Below, in pieces: positions 31,855 through 40,900 of a DNA stretch of 42,378 bases; position 1 is the stretch's first letter; every line of letters begins with the position of its first letter. This stretch comes from Nitrospira sp. (GTDB lineage: Bacteria > Nitrospirota > Thermodesulfovibrionia > Thermodesulfovibrionales > SM23-35), in the NCBI GenBank assembly GCA_016873615.1, contig VGWX01000011.1, positions 1-42,378 on the forward strand. Reading direction: 5' to 3'. Both the position numbers and the translations under genes were made by a program. The notes under the pieces are model-generated. The model had not been told where the DNA came from and searched no databases. It was given only the letters and a program-made list of their open reading frames with translations.

Positions 31855-32302
31855 GTTTTTTCAACCGGTCCTCTATATGTGAGATTTTATCAAGCCTTCT
31901 GCAGTGCCTTTCTCCTTCAAAAGGGGTGCTGACCCATGTTTTTACAATCTCTTTGGCCAGATCTTTTCCAACTATCCTTCCTCCGATAACAAGGATATTT
32001 GCATCATTATGCAGCCTGCTCATCTTTGCGGTAAAGAGTTCATTGCAGAGAGACGCCCTTACCCCGGGAAATTTATTTGCTACAATCGACATCCCGATGC
32101 CGGTGCCACAGATAAGTATTCCCCTCTCTATTGTTCCTGAAGAGACTGCCTCTGATACTTTTTCCCCGAAATCAGGATAATCTACTGATTCAGAGCTGTT
32201 TGTACCGTAATCGATACATTCAATCCGAAGGTCATGTAATAGGGATAAAATATCTTTCTTAAGATCAACCCCTGCGTGGTCACAGCCGATTGCGATTGTC
32301 AT
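31835..32302 (-). CDS. rpiB: Ribose-5-phosphate isomerase B
   Basis: The 155-residue protein has the RpiB features [29 protein letters not shown], and the catalytic Cys65 in [13 protein letters not shown], with [24 protein letters not shown] near the C-terminus. It interconverts ribose-5-phosphate and ribulose-5-phosphate in the pentose phosphate pathway. It precedes glyA, an order seen in many bacteria, and follows metG after a 76-base gap that holds no obvious signal. Confidence 0.95.
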   Translation of the reverse strand: MTIAIGCDHAGVDLKKDILSLLHDLRIECIDYGTNSSESVDYPDFGEKVSEAVSSGTIERGILICGTGIGMSIVANKFPGVRASLCNELFTAKMSRLHNDANILVIGGRIVGKDLAKEIVKTWVSTPFEGERHCRRLDKISHIEDRLKKHDTGKS

Positions 32303-32378
32303 TTTGATATTGAGTTAATTGAATTTATTAATATTATCCGAGAGATTATCGGGATGTCAAGAACGGTCCTTTTAATAG

Positions 32379-33944
32379 TTATTTTGCCTTTTTTTCAATT
32401 CTCGGGAATATAGCCGGCCCTTTATGAATTTTTGTTCCGGGCCTCATTCTGCCCCATTTTATTTCAGCATCAAGATCTGCTTTTGAAAGGTCTCCTTCAA
32501 GGCTGAGCTGCTTCCATATCTTCTCTGCAGCAGACGGCGTGAAAGGCGAAAAATATACTGCAATAATCCTCAGCGTTTCAGCAAGGGCATAAAGGACGCC
32601 TGCAAGTTTGGCTGTATCTCCTGTTTTCCAGAGGTTCCAGGGAGCTTCATCTTCGATTAATTTATTGGCGTCATCGATTGCTGCCCACACTTTATCTATA
32701 GCATGACCAAACCACAGTTTCCCCATGTAAACATCAAAGTCTGCCCCGATATTTTCTGCTATATTCTTAAGCTGCAGCAGTCTTGTCATATCAACTTCTC
32801 CCTTAATATCAAAAGCAGGCGGCTGGGGGATCCTGCCTTCAAAATACTTTTCGATCATTGCAAGTGTCCTGCTAAGAAGATTCCCCAGGTCATTCGCGAG
32901 CTCAGTATTGCTTCGCTTTATTACAGCCTGTTCGGAGAAATCTCCGTCAATGCCAAAGGGCACTTCTCTGAAAAGGAAATACCTGAAGGCGTCTGCCCCG
33001 AATTCCTCAACCACTGCATTCGGGTCAACGACGTTGCCAATCGACTTTGACATCTTTTTCCCTTCAATTGTCCACCACCCATGGGCAAAGATATTCTCCG
33101 GCAATGGGAGTTCAAGGGCCATGAGCATGGTTGACCAATAGATTGCGTGGGTTGTAAGGATATCCTTGCCGATTAAATGATGGTCAGGCGGCCACCAACT
33201 TCCTGAATCGTGAGGGGCAAGATAACTGGTTGCTGAGTAATAGTTTAAAAGCGCGTCAAACCATACATAGGTGACAAATCCATTATCAAAGGGAAGAGGT
33301 ATTCCCCATGACAGTCTTTCTTTTGGTCTTGATATGCAGAGGTCTCCGAGAGGGTTGTTTTTCAAAAACCCGAGCACCTCATTTCTCCTCGTATCGGGGA
33401 GTATGTAAAGGGGATTTTCCTCAATGTGCCGTATCAGCCTTTCCTGATACTTTGACATCAGGAAGAAATAATTTTCCTCTGCAATCTCTTCTACAGGCCT
33501 CTTGCAATCAGGACATTTCCCGTCTATAATTTCCTTCTCTGTCCAGAAACGCTCATCCGGCAAGCAATACCATCCTGAATAGGCTCTTTTTTCTATTTCA
33601 CCTTTTTCATGCAACGTCTGCAATATTGTCTTTACAACTTTTTTGTGCTCCTCATCTGTTGTGCGGATAAAGGCATCGTTTGTTATCCCGAGTTTCAGCC
33701 AGAGGTTTTTAAAATTCTCCACCATTATGTCGGATTGTTCTTTCGGTGTCCTTCCTTTTTCCTCCGCTGCTTTTTGAACCTTCTGGCCGTGTTCATCTGT
33801 CCCTGTCAGGAAAAATACTGCCTTTCCCTTTAACCTGTTATATCTGGCAAGGATATCGGCTGCAACAGTTGTATATGCATGGCCGATATGGGGCGCATCA
33901 TTTACATAATATATTGGCGTAGTTATGTAGAATGTATCTTTCAC
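32379..33944 (-). CDS. metG: Methionyl-tRNA synthetase
   Basis: The 521-residue class I synthetase shows the HIGH-type motif PHIGHAYTTV (residues 18-27), a single zinc-binding pair C-x-x-C (CPDCKRP, near 144), WFDALLNYYSA, HGWWTIEGKKMSKSIGN (KMSKS near 299) and the anticodon-binding helical domain. It charges tRNA-Met. The C-terminal tRNA-binding (EMAP-like) domain found in longer MetG proteins is absent, placing it among the shorter type. It directly follows ricT with no gap. Confidence 0.97.
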   Translation of the reverse strand: MKDTFYITTPIYYVNDAPHIGHAYTTVAADILARYNRLKGKAVFFLTGTDEHGQKVQKAAEEKGRTPKEQSDIMVENFKNLWLKLGITNDAFIRTTDEEHKKVVKTILQTLHEKGEIEKRAYSGWYCLPDERFWTEKEIIDGKCPDCKRPVEEIAEENYFFLMSKYQERLIRHIEENPLYILPDTRRNEVLGFLKNNPLGDLCISRPKERLSWGIPLPFDNGFVTYVWFDALLNYYSATSYLAPHDSGSWWPPDHHLIGKDILTTHAIYWSTMLMALELPLPENIFAHGWWTIEGKKMSKSIGNVVDPNAVVEEFGADAFRYFLFREVPFGIDGDFSEQAVIKRSNTELANDLGNLLSRTLAMIEKYFEGRIPQPPAFDIKGEVDMTRLLQLKNIAENIGADFDVYMGKLWFGHAIDKVWAAIDDANKLIEDEAPWNLWKTGDTAKLAGVLYALAETLRIIAVYFSPFTPSAAEKIWKQLSLEGDLSKADLDAEIKWGRMRPGTKIHKGPAIFPRIEKKAK

Positions 33945-34850
33945 TTATTGTGGGGCCTTTTTCTTATGGAAACTTCTTCTGCGTTTTTTCATATGCCACT
34001 TTTTATTTTTTTCCTTCTTCTCCTGGCTCTCCGGTTGCTGAATAGGTCGTTGTGCCTCCCTGGATGGACCGCCGCTCAAAAGAGAGGGTTGTGCTACAGG
34101 TTCAACCGTTTCTGCAAGTGAGTCACTCGAGGCGACTATTACTTCACCCGCCTCTTCATTTTCCGGGACGGCCAATGCCTCCTCTTCAATAAGCGCAGCA
34201 TCCTCTGAAAATGTCTCAGAGTATTCAAAGCCCAGGCAACACATAAGCCTTCCGCAGGATCCGGATAACTTGCCTGTGTTGAGAACAAGTTCCTGTTTCT
34301 TTGCCATTTTGATAGAAATAGGCTCGAATAAAGTCAGGAATTTTGTACAGCAGAGTTCCCTGCCGCAAATGCCTAAACTGCCTATTATCCTTGCGCCATC
34401 CCTTACCCCTATCTGTCTCATCTCAATCCGTGTCTTGAATTTTGAAGCAAGGTCTTTTACCAGTTCTCTGAAATCAATCCTTTTTTCTGCAGTAAAATAG
34501 AAGATGATACGTTTTCTATCAAGAGTCGCCTCCGTGCAGATAAGTTTCATAGGGAGGCCGCGTGCCATTATCCTTTCAAGGCAGTTGTCCCTCGCCTCTG
34601 TTTCAAGACCCCGGTTTTCCTCTTTTTGCATAAGGTCTTCTTCAGTTGCCTTGCGGATAATTTTTTTCAGTTTTTTCTCCTGATCTTCTATGGAATAGTT
34701 TTCTGTAACGACATTGCCTATATTCAGGCCAAGTTCTGATTCAACGACGACGAGATCACCTTTATGTATTTCGACGCCGTTGACTTCAAAGTCGTATATT
34801 TTACCGCAACGTTTAAAACGAATTCCGACAACATCAGGCATTTGCACCAC
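33945..34850 (-). CDS. ricT: PSP1-domain protein RicT/YaaT with a basic, low-complexity C-terminal tail
   Basis: The 301-residue protein contains the PSP1 domain (about 60-150) and the Cys-rich signature GSLGICGRELCCTKF...SGSCGRLMCCLGFEYSE. In Bacillus subtilis RicT (YaaT) is part of a complex that affects sporulation and RNA processing and binds FAD and iron-sulphur clusters. The last 70 residues are disordered, ending in K/R-rich MKKRRRSFHKKKAP, a feature not in short homologues. It overlaps holB by 17 bases and leads directly into metG, the standard holB-ricT-metG context. Confidence 0.93.
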   Translation of the reverse strand: MVQMPDVVGIRFKRCGKIYDFEVNGVEIHKGDLVVVESELGLNIGNVVTENYSIEDQEKKLKKIIRKATEEDLMQKEENRGLETEARDNCLERIMARGLPMKLICTEATLDRKRIIFYFTAEKRIDFRELVKDLASKFKTRIEMRQIGVRDGARIIGSLGICGRELCCTKFLTLFEPISIKMAKKQELVLNTGKLSGSCGRLMCCLGFEYSETFSEDAALIEEEALAVPENEEAGEVIVASSDSLAETVEPVAQPSLLSGGPSREAQRPIQQPESQEKKEKNKKWHMKKRRRSFHKKKAPQ

Positions 34851-35904
34851 CCATTGCTTTCCTCAGCAATGAACCTGTATAGTTCCAGGTGAGAGATTTG
34901 TTTAAATGAAAATTGAAGTATCCTTTCAGGGTATTCAATTGCTGATAATTATCTATTATAACCGTAATATCCATCGAACTGCTTAATTTATTTATACGTT
35001 CTTTTATGTCAATATTGATGAGGTCACTTTCATGCCGGGTTATCTTTAAAACAGCCATATCCCTGAGCAGGATCAGGAAAAGGTCAAACCACTTTTCCAT
35101 TTCTTCTTTTGATGTCCAGCCGTCTTTTTCAGCATCGAGCATGTCTTTGAGGAGCTTCATGAACCATTCCCTCTCTTCAATCAGGTCTCCTGCAATAACA
35201 TTGCCCGGTCTTCCCATCGAAAGACGCACAAGGAGTGATAGAGCGCTGGAGTCAGGCAGTGCAGCAGTTTTCGGGCCTTTTTCGCTTCTCCTCTTTTTCG
35301 CTTCTTCTCTTCTGCCGCTCCGTTGTGTTTTGCCTTCAGATTGCCGGCCGAGGACTTTTATTATTATTTCTTCACATGCTTCTAAAGCGAGAGGCGTAAA
35401 GTTTATCCTTGAACATCTTGATCTTATTGTATCCGGAAGACGGTCGGGGTTTGAAGATATGAGGATTATCAGGCTGTTTTCCGGGGGTTCTTCAAGGGTT
35501 TTGAGAAAGGCGTTTGCTGCAGACTGATTCATCATATCTGCATCATCGACAACTACGATTTTATATATACCTTCAAATGCCTTAAGAGAAAGTAAATCAT
35601 CAATTGCCCGTATCTCTTCTATCCTGATCATACCACCTTCAGGGGAAATAAGCAGAAAATCAGGGTGTATGCCGGAGTCGATCTTCCTGCATGAAGGGCA
35701 TTCATCACATGCATCAATCTTTTCCGCATCCCGGTTTGATGCGGTAAGACAATTGATAACCTTTGCAAGATTAACAGCTGAAAGTTTTTTCCCGATGCCT
35801 GATTCTCCTGCGAACAGATAAGACGATGGAAGCCTTCCCCGCTGAATGGTTTTGAGAAGAATATTTATCGCCCGATCCTGTCCGATGATATCTCTTAAGG
35901 CCAT
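34834..35904 (-). CDS. holB: DNA polymerase III delta-prime subunit
   Basis: The clamp-loader subunit has a Walker A-like FAGESGIGKK, the zinc-binding CDECPSCRK, the KIVVVDDADMMNQSAANAFLKTLEEPPENS core and the ISSNPDRLPDTIRSRC sensor 1 region. Length (356) is within the family range. Between about residues 190 and 225 a lysine-arginine-rich stretch (GRREEAKKRRSEKGPK) replaces ordinary linker sequence; in DNA (35274-35335) it is made of reiterated tcgcttctcctcttttt words, so it looks like a repeat expansion. The gene begins one base after tmk and overlaps ricT. Confidence 0.92.
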   Translation of the reverse strand: MALRDIIGQDRAINILLKTIQRGRLPSSYLFAGESGIGKKLSAVNLAKVINCLTASNRDAEKIDACDECPSCRKIDSGIHPDFLLISPEGGMIRIEEIRAIDDLLSLKAFEGIYKIVVVDDADMMNQSAANAFLKTLEEPPENSLIILISSNPDRLPDTIRSRCSRINFTPLALEACEEIIIKVLGRQSEGKTQRSGRREEAKKRRSEKGPKTAALPDSSALSLLVRLSMGRPGNVIAGDLIEEREWFMKLLKDMLDAEKDGWTSKEEMEKWFDLFLILLRDMAVLKITRHESDLINIDIKERINKLSSSMDITVIIDNYQQLNTLKGYFNFHLNKSLTWNYTGSLLRKAMGGANA

Positions 35905-35905
35905 A

Positions 35906-36526
35906 TTAACCTATAAAATTTGTTATTATACTGCTGATCCTGTTGTGTATTTCCTGAATGTCTGCTGAGGCATCTATCAATTTTATTCTCTCAGGTTCTT
36001 TCTCTGCAAGGTTGTGATATCCATTTCTTACACGCTGATGGAATTCCAGATCCTCCAGTTCAAGTCTGTCTGTTTTGTTAATTCCCTTATTCCTTTTTAG
36101 CCCCACTTCAGCATCAAGATCAAGGAGTATTGTAATATCAGGCCTCAGTCTTCCTGTTGCAATCAGGTCGATTGAGTCAATAAGGCCTTGATCAATCCCC
36201 CTTCCGAAGCCCTGATATGCAATAGTCGAATCAGTGAACCTGTCTGTTATGATAATGGCGCCCCTGCTTATTGCAGGTAGTATGATCTCCCTTATATGCT
36301 GTGAACGTGAGGCGTTATAGAGCAAAAGTTCGGTGACTGCTGTCATCCCTTTATGTTCAACTGAAAGGAGAAGTTCCCGTATCCTCAACCCAATTTGAGT
36401 GCCACCGGGTTCTTCGGTAAGAACAACCTCAAATCCCTTCTCTTTAAGATAATCAGACAATAGCTTTGCCTGTGTTGACTTGCCTGTCCCTTCAATTCCT
36501 TCAAGAGAGATGAATCTGCCTTTCAT
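35906..36526 (-). CDS. tmk: Thymidylate kinase
   Basis: The 206-residue P-loop kinase has SLEGIEGTGKSTQAKLL (Walker A), the DR-F-x-DSTIAYQGFGRGID signature (TMP-binding) and a short LID region (RLELEDLEFHQRVRNGY). It phosphorylates dTMP to dTDP. The start overlaps the stop of the MetE-like gene by four bases (ATGA), and holB follows after one base. Confidence 0.97.
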   Translation of the reverse strand: MKGRFISLEGIEGTGKSTQAKLLSDYLKEKGFEVVLTEEPGGTQIGLRIRELLLSVEHKGMTAVTELLLYNASRSQHIREIILPAISRGAIIITDRFTDSTIAYQGFGRGIDQGLIDSIDLIATGRLRPDITILLDLDAEVGLKRNKGINKTDRLELEDLEFHQRVRNGYHNLAEKEPERIKLIDASADIQEIHNRISSIITNFIG

Positions 36527-37557
36527 GAAGAAGAGCCTTTTATAAGATTTTTTAATTTATTCAGTATGCTGAATACCTTTTCCGTTTCTTCAATGCTCCT
36601 TGACCCGGTTCCGCATGATGGCGTAAGCAGGATCTTTGACAGCAGCAGGTCTGCTGGTATTGATTTGGATAGTGTTTCAATGCCTGTATCAAATCTCTTC
36701 TTTATGGATGCGGCATCTTCATCTCTTATGGCTTCTGTTGTAGGTACTATACCCCAGGCGAGGCATCCGCCATTTTTCAGAAATCCGGTGAACTCTTGCG
36801 GGTAGAGAGAGATTGTTTCGATATAATCAAATGCATCAAAACTTATAATGCTCACGCCACTTTTTATGACGAGCGGCCAATCAGCCTTGCTGCAGCAATG
36901 AATGCCCGGTATGCCGCCTGCGTTTTTTACTGCATCTGATGCTTCCCCTAAAAGCCGTAGGGCTTCCTGGGGATTAACACCAATATAGCTCGAACTTCCG
37001 AGTGCAGAGAGGACAGGCTCATCTATGAATATGATCACCTGTCCTGCATTAGGCTGTAAGGTTTTTATCTGCCATCTGATCTTTGCCTTAAGGAGCATCA
37101 GTGCAATCTCCCGAAGCTCTTCATCGAAATAGACAAGCCTTCCAAAGGAGTCCTTAAGCCCGAGGGTGAATGTAATCGGCCCTGTAACATGTCCCTTAAG
37201 GAATGGGAAGCGCCTTTCTTTGATTTTCTTGATAAATGCAGAAAACCCTGTGGCAAACCTGTCAGAGACTGCTATCTCTGTGTCTTCAGAATAGGTTTCA
37301 TAGAATCTTGTAAGGGATTCGCCCTCTCTTTCTAACCATATGGTCTGTCGTTCCTCATCAAGCTCTAGAAACGGCAGCCCCTCTGAGAACTGGGCAATCA
37401 TTGATTCGCGGAATGATACTTTAGGGAGCTGCGGCCAGAAAGGTATATCAAATGTCCCAAGTACAAGCCTGCATGCCTCCTCACGGTCTGTGTGTGGAAG
37501 ACTCCCGATGCCTGTTGTTGAAAAAGGTATAAACATTGTTAATGATACTCCATTCAT
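36523..37557 (-). CDS. MetE-like / UROD-superfamily methyltransferase (short 'core MetE')
   Basis: The 344-residue TIM-barrel protein has the family opening TTGIGSLPHTD and the LPKVSFRESMIAQFSEGLP and KGHVTGPITFTLGL segments. A candidate zinc site is visible: His and Cys in GIHCCSKADW, an Asp at the position where full-length MetE has a Glu (ISFDAFDY), and the Cys of LLTPSCGTGSR. The N-terminal folate-binding half of MetE is absent, so methyl groups should come from a corrinoid protein or another donor; folate-independent methionine synthases of this size exist in anaerobes. Methionine synthase is thus likely, but other methyltransferase roles fit. It heads the operon running to nrdR, with ATG 37557 or 37536 as possible starts. 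Confidence 0.75.
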   Translation of the reverse strand: MNGVSLTMFIPFSTTGIGSLPHTDREEACRLVLGTFDIPFWPQLPKVSFRESMIAQFSEGLPFLELDEERQTIWLEREGESLTRFYETYSEDTEIAVSDRFATGFSAFIKKIKERRFPFLKGHVTGPITFTLGLKDSFGRLVYFDEELREIALMLLKAKIRWQIKTLQPNAGQVIIFIDEPVLSALGSSSYIGVNPQEALRLLGEASDAVKNAGGIPGIHCCSKADWPLVIKSGVSIISFDAFDYIETISLYPQEFTGFLKNGGCLAWGIVPTTEAIRDEDAASIKKRFDTGIETLSKSIPADLLLSKILLTPSCGTGSRSIEETEKVFSILNKLKNLIKGSSS

Positions 37558-37660
37558 AAGTTATCAAGTCAATAGGGGTTGAGTATGAAAAGACTATTGA
37601 TTATGACTGAGAAAAATAATCATTTCATGTTTGTTATGTCCGTATGCAGGCAGCTATCAG

Positions 37661-37692
37661 AAAAAAAGAGGCAGGTTATTCCTGCCTCTTTT
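37661..37692 (-). terminator. Intrinsic terminator of the COX24-like gene
   Basis: On the minus strand AAAAGAGGCAGG pairs with CCTGCCTCTTTT over 12 bases around a 5-base loop, followed by further T residues (plus-strand A run at 37661-37667). It lies 25 bases after the stop at 37717. It isolates the small gene from the MetE-like operon. Confidence 0.85.
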
Positions 37693-37716
37693 ATGGTGCG
37701 TATATTTTTTGAAGAG

Positions 37717-37815
37717 TTATTTGCTCTTTCTTCGCTGGAATTTGGTCTTTTTCCTGAGCTTTTTATGTTTATGCTTGCTCATCTTCTTCTTGCGCCACTT
37801 CTTTACATTCCCCAC
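37717..37815 (-). CDS. 32-aa basic protein of the AURKAIP1/COX24 type
   Basis: The frame begins at GTG 37815, seven bases after AAAGGAGG. The product, MGNVKKWRKKKMSKHKHKKL then RKKTKFQRRKSK, is nearly all Lys/Arg/His and has the KKxSKHKHKKLRKKTxxxRRK signature of small COX24/AURKAIP1-domain proteins, which in other organisms relate to ribosome-associated proteins. It has its own terminator, so it is a genuine single-gene transcript. It is too short for ordinary gene finders. Confidence 0.8.
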   Translation of the reverse strand: MGNVKKWRKKKMSKHKHKKLRKKTKFQRRKSK

Positions 37816-37838
37816 ACGTATACCTCCTTTGTCAGTTA

Positions 37839-37909
37839 AAAATGAAAAGTTAAAAGTGAAAAATTAAAAATATTTTTTTTAACTCTTAACTTTTAACTCT
37901 TAACTCTCG
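37839..37909. repeat. Reiterated ttaaaagt / ttaactct words at the 3' end of the activase gene
   Basis: The stretch alternates aaaagttaaaagtgaaaaatt with ttaactcttaacttttaact, forming a loose inverted repeat. It reads into the activase gene, whose last residues (LRVKS) are encoded by it. It is the same kind of simple-word expansion as in holB and elsewhere in the activase. Confidence 0.6.
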
Positions 37910-40900
37910 TTTGTATTCTCTTGCCTGGTCCATGAACGCCTCAAGCTGGATCTCAGTAATAGGAGATTCTGTCCCGTCATACGGTATGCTGATGCATGGA
38001 ATGCCGTAGTCCCTGCTAACCCCTCTCATAATAGCCGTGACTATAGTGCCCGGCATACAACCAAAGGGCATTGCATTTATAATACCAGAAGATCCCCTCT
38101 CCAGAAGATCAATGCTTTTCCCGATACTTAAAACAGCTTCACCTTCAAATGAACTATGGAGGTAAGGTGATGCCTTTTTCAGGATTTCCTTTGTCTCCGG
38201 CTCTTTTAATGTCTTTAAGAAGCCCTCAAAATATTTAGCAAATCTATGCTCAATCCTCTTCTGAAAGAACTTCTTCAAGAGAAAACTAATAATAGCAGAC
38301 TTTTCTTTTTTTAACAATGCCTTCTTTAAACCCATTAGATTTACATAATATATCCATTCCTCAACCGGCGCAATCCATACCTCTGCCCCCAGCGCCTCGA
38401 CCTTTCTGATGAGGTCTTCATTCGAGAAGCGGTGAGATCTGACGAATATCTCACCGATTATTCCGATTAAGGGTTTTCTCCCATCATATCTGGGAAGATG
38501 TTCAAAGTCTTTCCTGATTCCACTGAGAGTTTCCTCAAGCGCGCCGTTAGTGTTGGTTTTTAATGACTTATATAACCTTTGCAGATAATTTTCATACAAT
38601 TCATCTGCAGAACCTTTATCCTTTTCATATGGTCTTGTTTCATGCAGACTTTTGTTCAGTAGTTCATAAGCAACAACACCCTTCCATGCATGCATAGTGA
38701 AATCCTTCCCTACAATCCCCAGGTCTTTATAAAAAGTTGTGTCCTGATTGGGAGAAAAAATAGGTACATCTCCATATCCCAGATTATCGAGGACAGACCT
38801 GTGAAATACATTATACTGACCGAATCTGCACGGGCCGGTTCCCGATGGCATAAAAAATGCGCTTTTCTGAGGCACAAAGTCAGATTCCATCACTTTTCTT
38901 ACCATATCACCTGTTGTAACAGTACAGGGATAGCATTCTTTACCGGAGACATATTTTCTTCCGACATCAGTGGTTTTTTTATCCGATTCAGGAAGAACCT
39001 CTGCATTGATGCCGCAATGTGCAAATGAAGCTGCAAGGGCAAATGCATGGTCTGACATTCGGGGGATGTAAATGGTACGTTTTGAATTATGGGTGATCTG
39101 TGGCGGGCGCGAAGAAGTTATTTCCTCCGGCATCTGCCTTCTGATTACTGATTTCCGGTTCCGGATACTGTCCATGAATGCCTCACACCTTGTTATTGCT
39201 CCGGCGTCAGCGCTGTGTTCATCTATCTCAATGTGGAGAAAAGGCTTCTCGCCCATTTCTCTTTTGAAGTATTTCAGAATGAATGAATCAGGTCCGCAGA
39301 GAAAATTTCCTATATAAATGGCATAAATGTTTTTAGTTTCTCTGACGTATCGGGCAGCTTTCAGGATCTGCTGTCCGGACCTCCAGTACATATTCGGCCA
39401 TTCGCTTTCTATTGCATAGCCTTCTGTTGGCAGAAAATCGAAGGGAACAGACAAGATATCGAGGTCAGCAAGTTTTTTCGGTATTTCGAGATTGACGCCA
39501 CTGTCAAGGGAATTATATGACCTTCCGATAATGACAATAGTATCGTCCTTGATACCGGATAAGAGTTCATTCCCTTTTGTCTTTATTGCGTTTAAAAAGT
39601 CATCCTGTGCTTTTTGTGCAGTATTGATCGCTCTGGATATCCTGTATTTATTTATGCCAAACCGTTTAAATGAAGCAGCAAGTTCATTAATCATGAATGT
39701 TATGCTGCGTCTCAGGTTTATGACAGGCTTGATTATGTTTATATCTTTGAAAGCAACCTGTGAAATATAGGGAATTGTTTGTGTGTAGGGACAGGATAAA
39801 CCTTTGTCCAGACTATCTTCAGGTGTATTCAGATTGACAAAGCTCGGCAAGAATATGGCATCAACATTTTTATCAAGCAAATATTGTATATGGCCGTGTG
39901 CAACCTTAACAGGGAAACACGCTTCAGAAAGTACCCGCTCAAGGCCAAGATTAACAATCTGCCTGTTAGTCTTTGGAGATACCTCAACATTAAAGCCAAG
40001 CTCCCATAGGAGCGTTGACCAGAAAGGAAGATAATCCTGGAAGAAGAAAATATAGGGGATGCCGATCTTGAGTGATAAGTGATGAGTGATGAGTGATGAT
40101 TTTAATTTATGTTCTTCGTGTTCTTTCCATAGCATTTCTTCTCTGAACAAAAAGAGGTCGGGATGCCCTGATGTATTTTTCTTTCTTACATCATATTTTT
40201 CGCATCTGCCGCCAAAAAAAAGAAAGTCTTTCTCCCCAACGATCTTTACCCTGTTTATTTCGCACACATTCGGGCAGCCCTTACACTCGAAAGATGATAT
40301 TTCATAAGGACGCTTTGATAATTCGAATCCCTTGAATGTTGTCGTCAGGTTCTTTTTATCATCCTTCGTCCCCTGTCCTTCATCCTTCAATGTATTCATA
40401 TGCTTCATTGCTATCAGCGCCATGCCAATTGCGCCGGTAACATCATGGTTGGCTGGCACCGTTATCTTTTTGTTGAGGTATTTCTCGAATGCAGCTACAA
40501 CGGATCTGTTAAAGGCAACCCCCCCCTGGAAGAATATGTTGCTGCCGATATGTTTCCCGGCGACAACCCTGTTTATGTAATTCTGTACGATCGAATATGC
40601 AAGGCCTGCAAGGAGGTCATTCTTCTCCGCGCCTTTCTGGAGGTTCGCCATTAATGAGTTCTCCATGAACACGGTACATCTTTCGCCGAGTCTGCAGGGA
40701 TTTTTTGCACTCAGTGCAGACTGCTCAAATTCTCCCTTTATTGATATGTTCAGTTTCTCAGCCTGTTCCTCAAGGAAAGAGCCTGTTCCTGCTGCACATG
40801 CCTTGTTCATTTCAAAATCGACTATAATGCCATTTTTCAGGGAGATAAATTTTGAATCCTGTCCGCCGATTTCAAATATCGTATCAACATCCTTATCTAT

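Noticed and set aside
37579-37839. Plus-strand hydrophobic frame of 86 codons
   Set aside because: It crosses an intrinsic terminator hairpin and is the complement of the basic COX24-like gene, whose lysine codons read as Phe/Leu on the opposite strand.
40079-40105. tgatgagtgatgagtgatga array considered as a CRISPR-like or regulatory repeat
   Set aside because: It is inside the activase frame, has no unique spacers, and is a simple tandem word. No CRISPR array was seen anywhere in the window.
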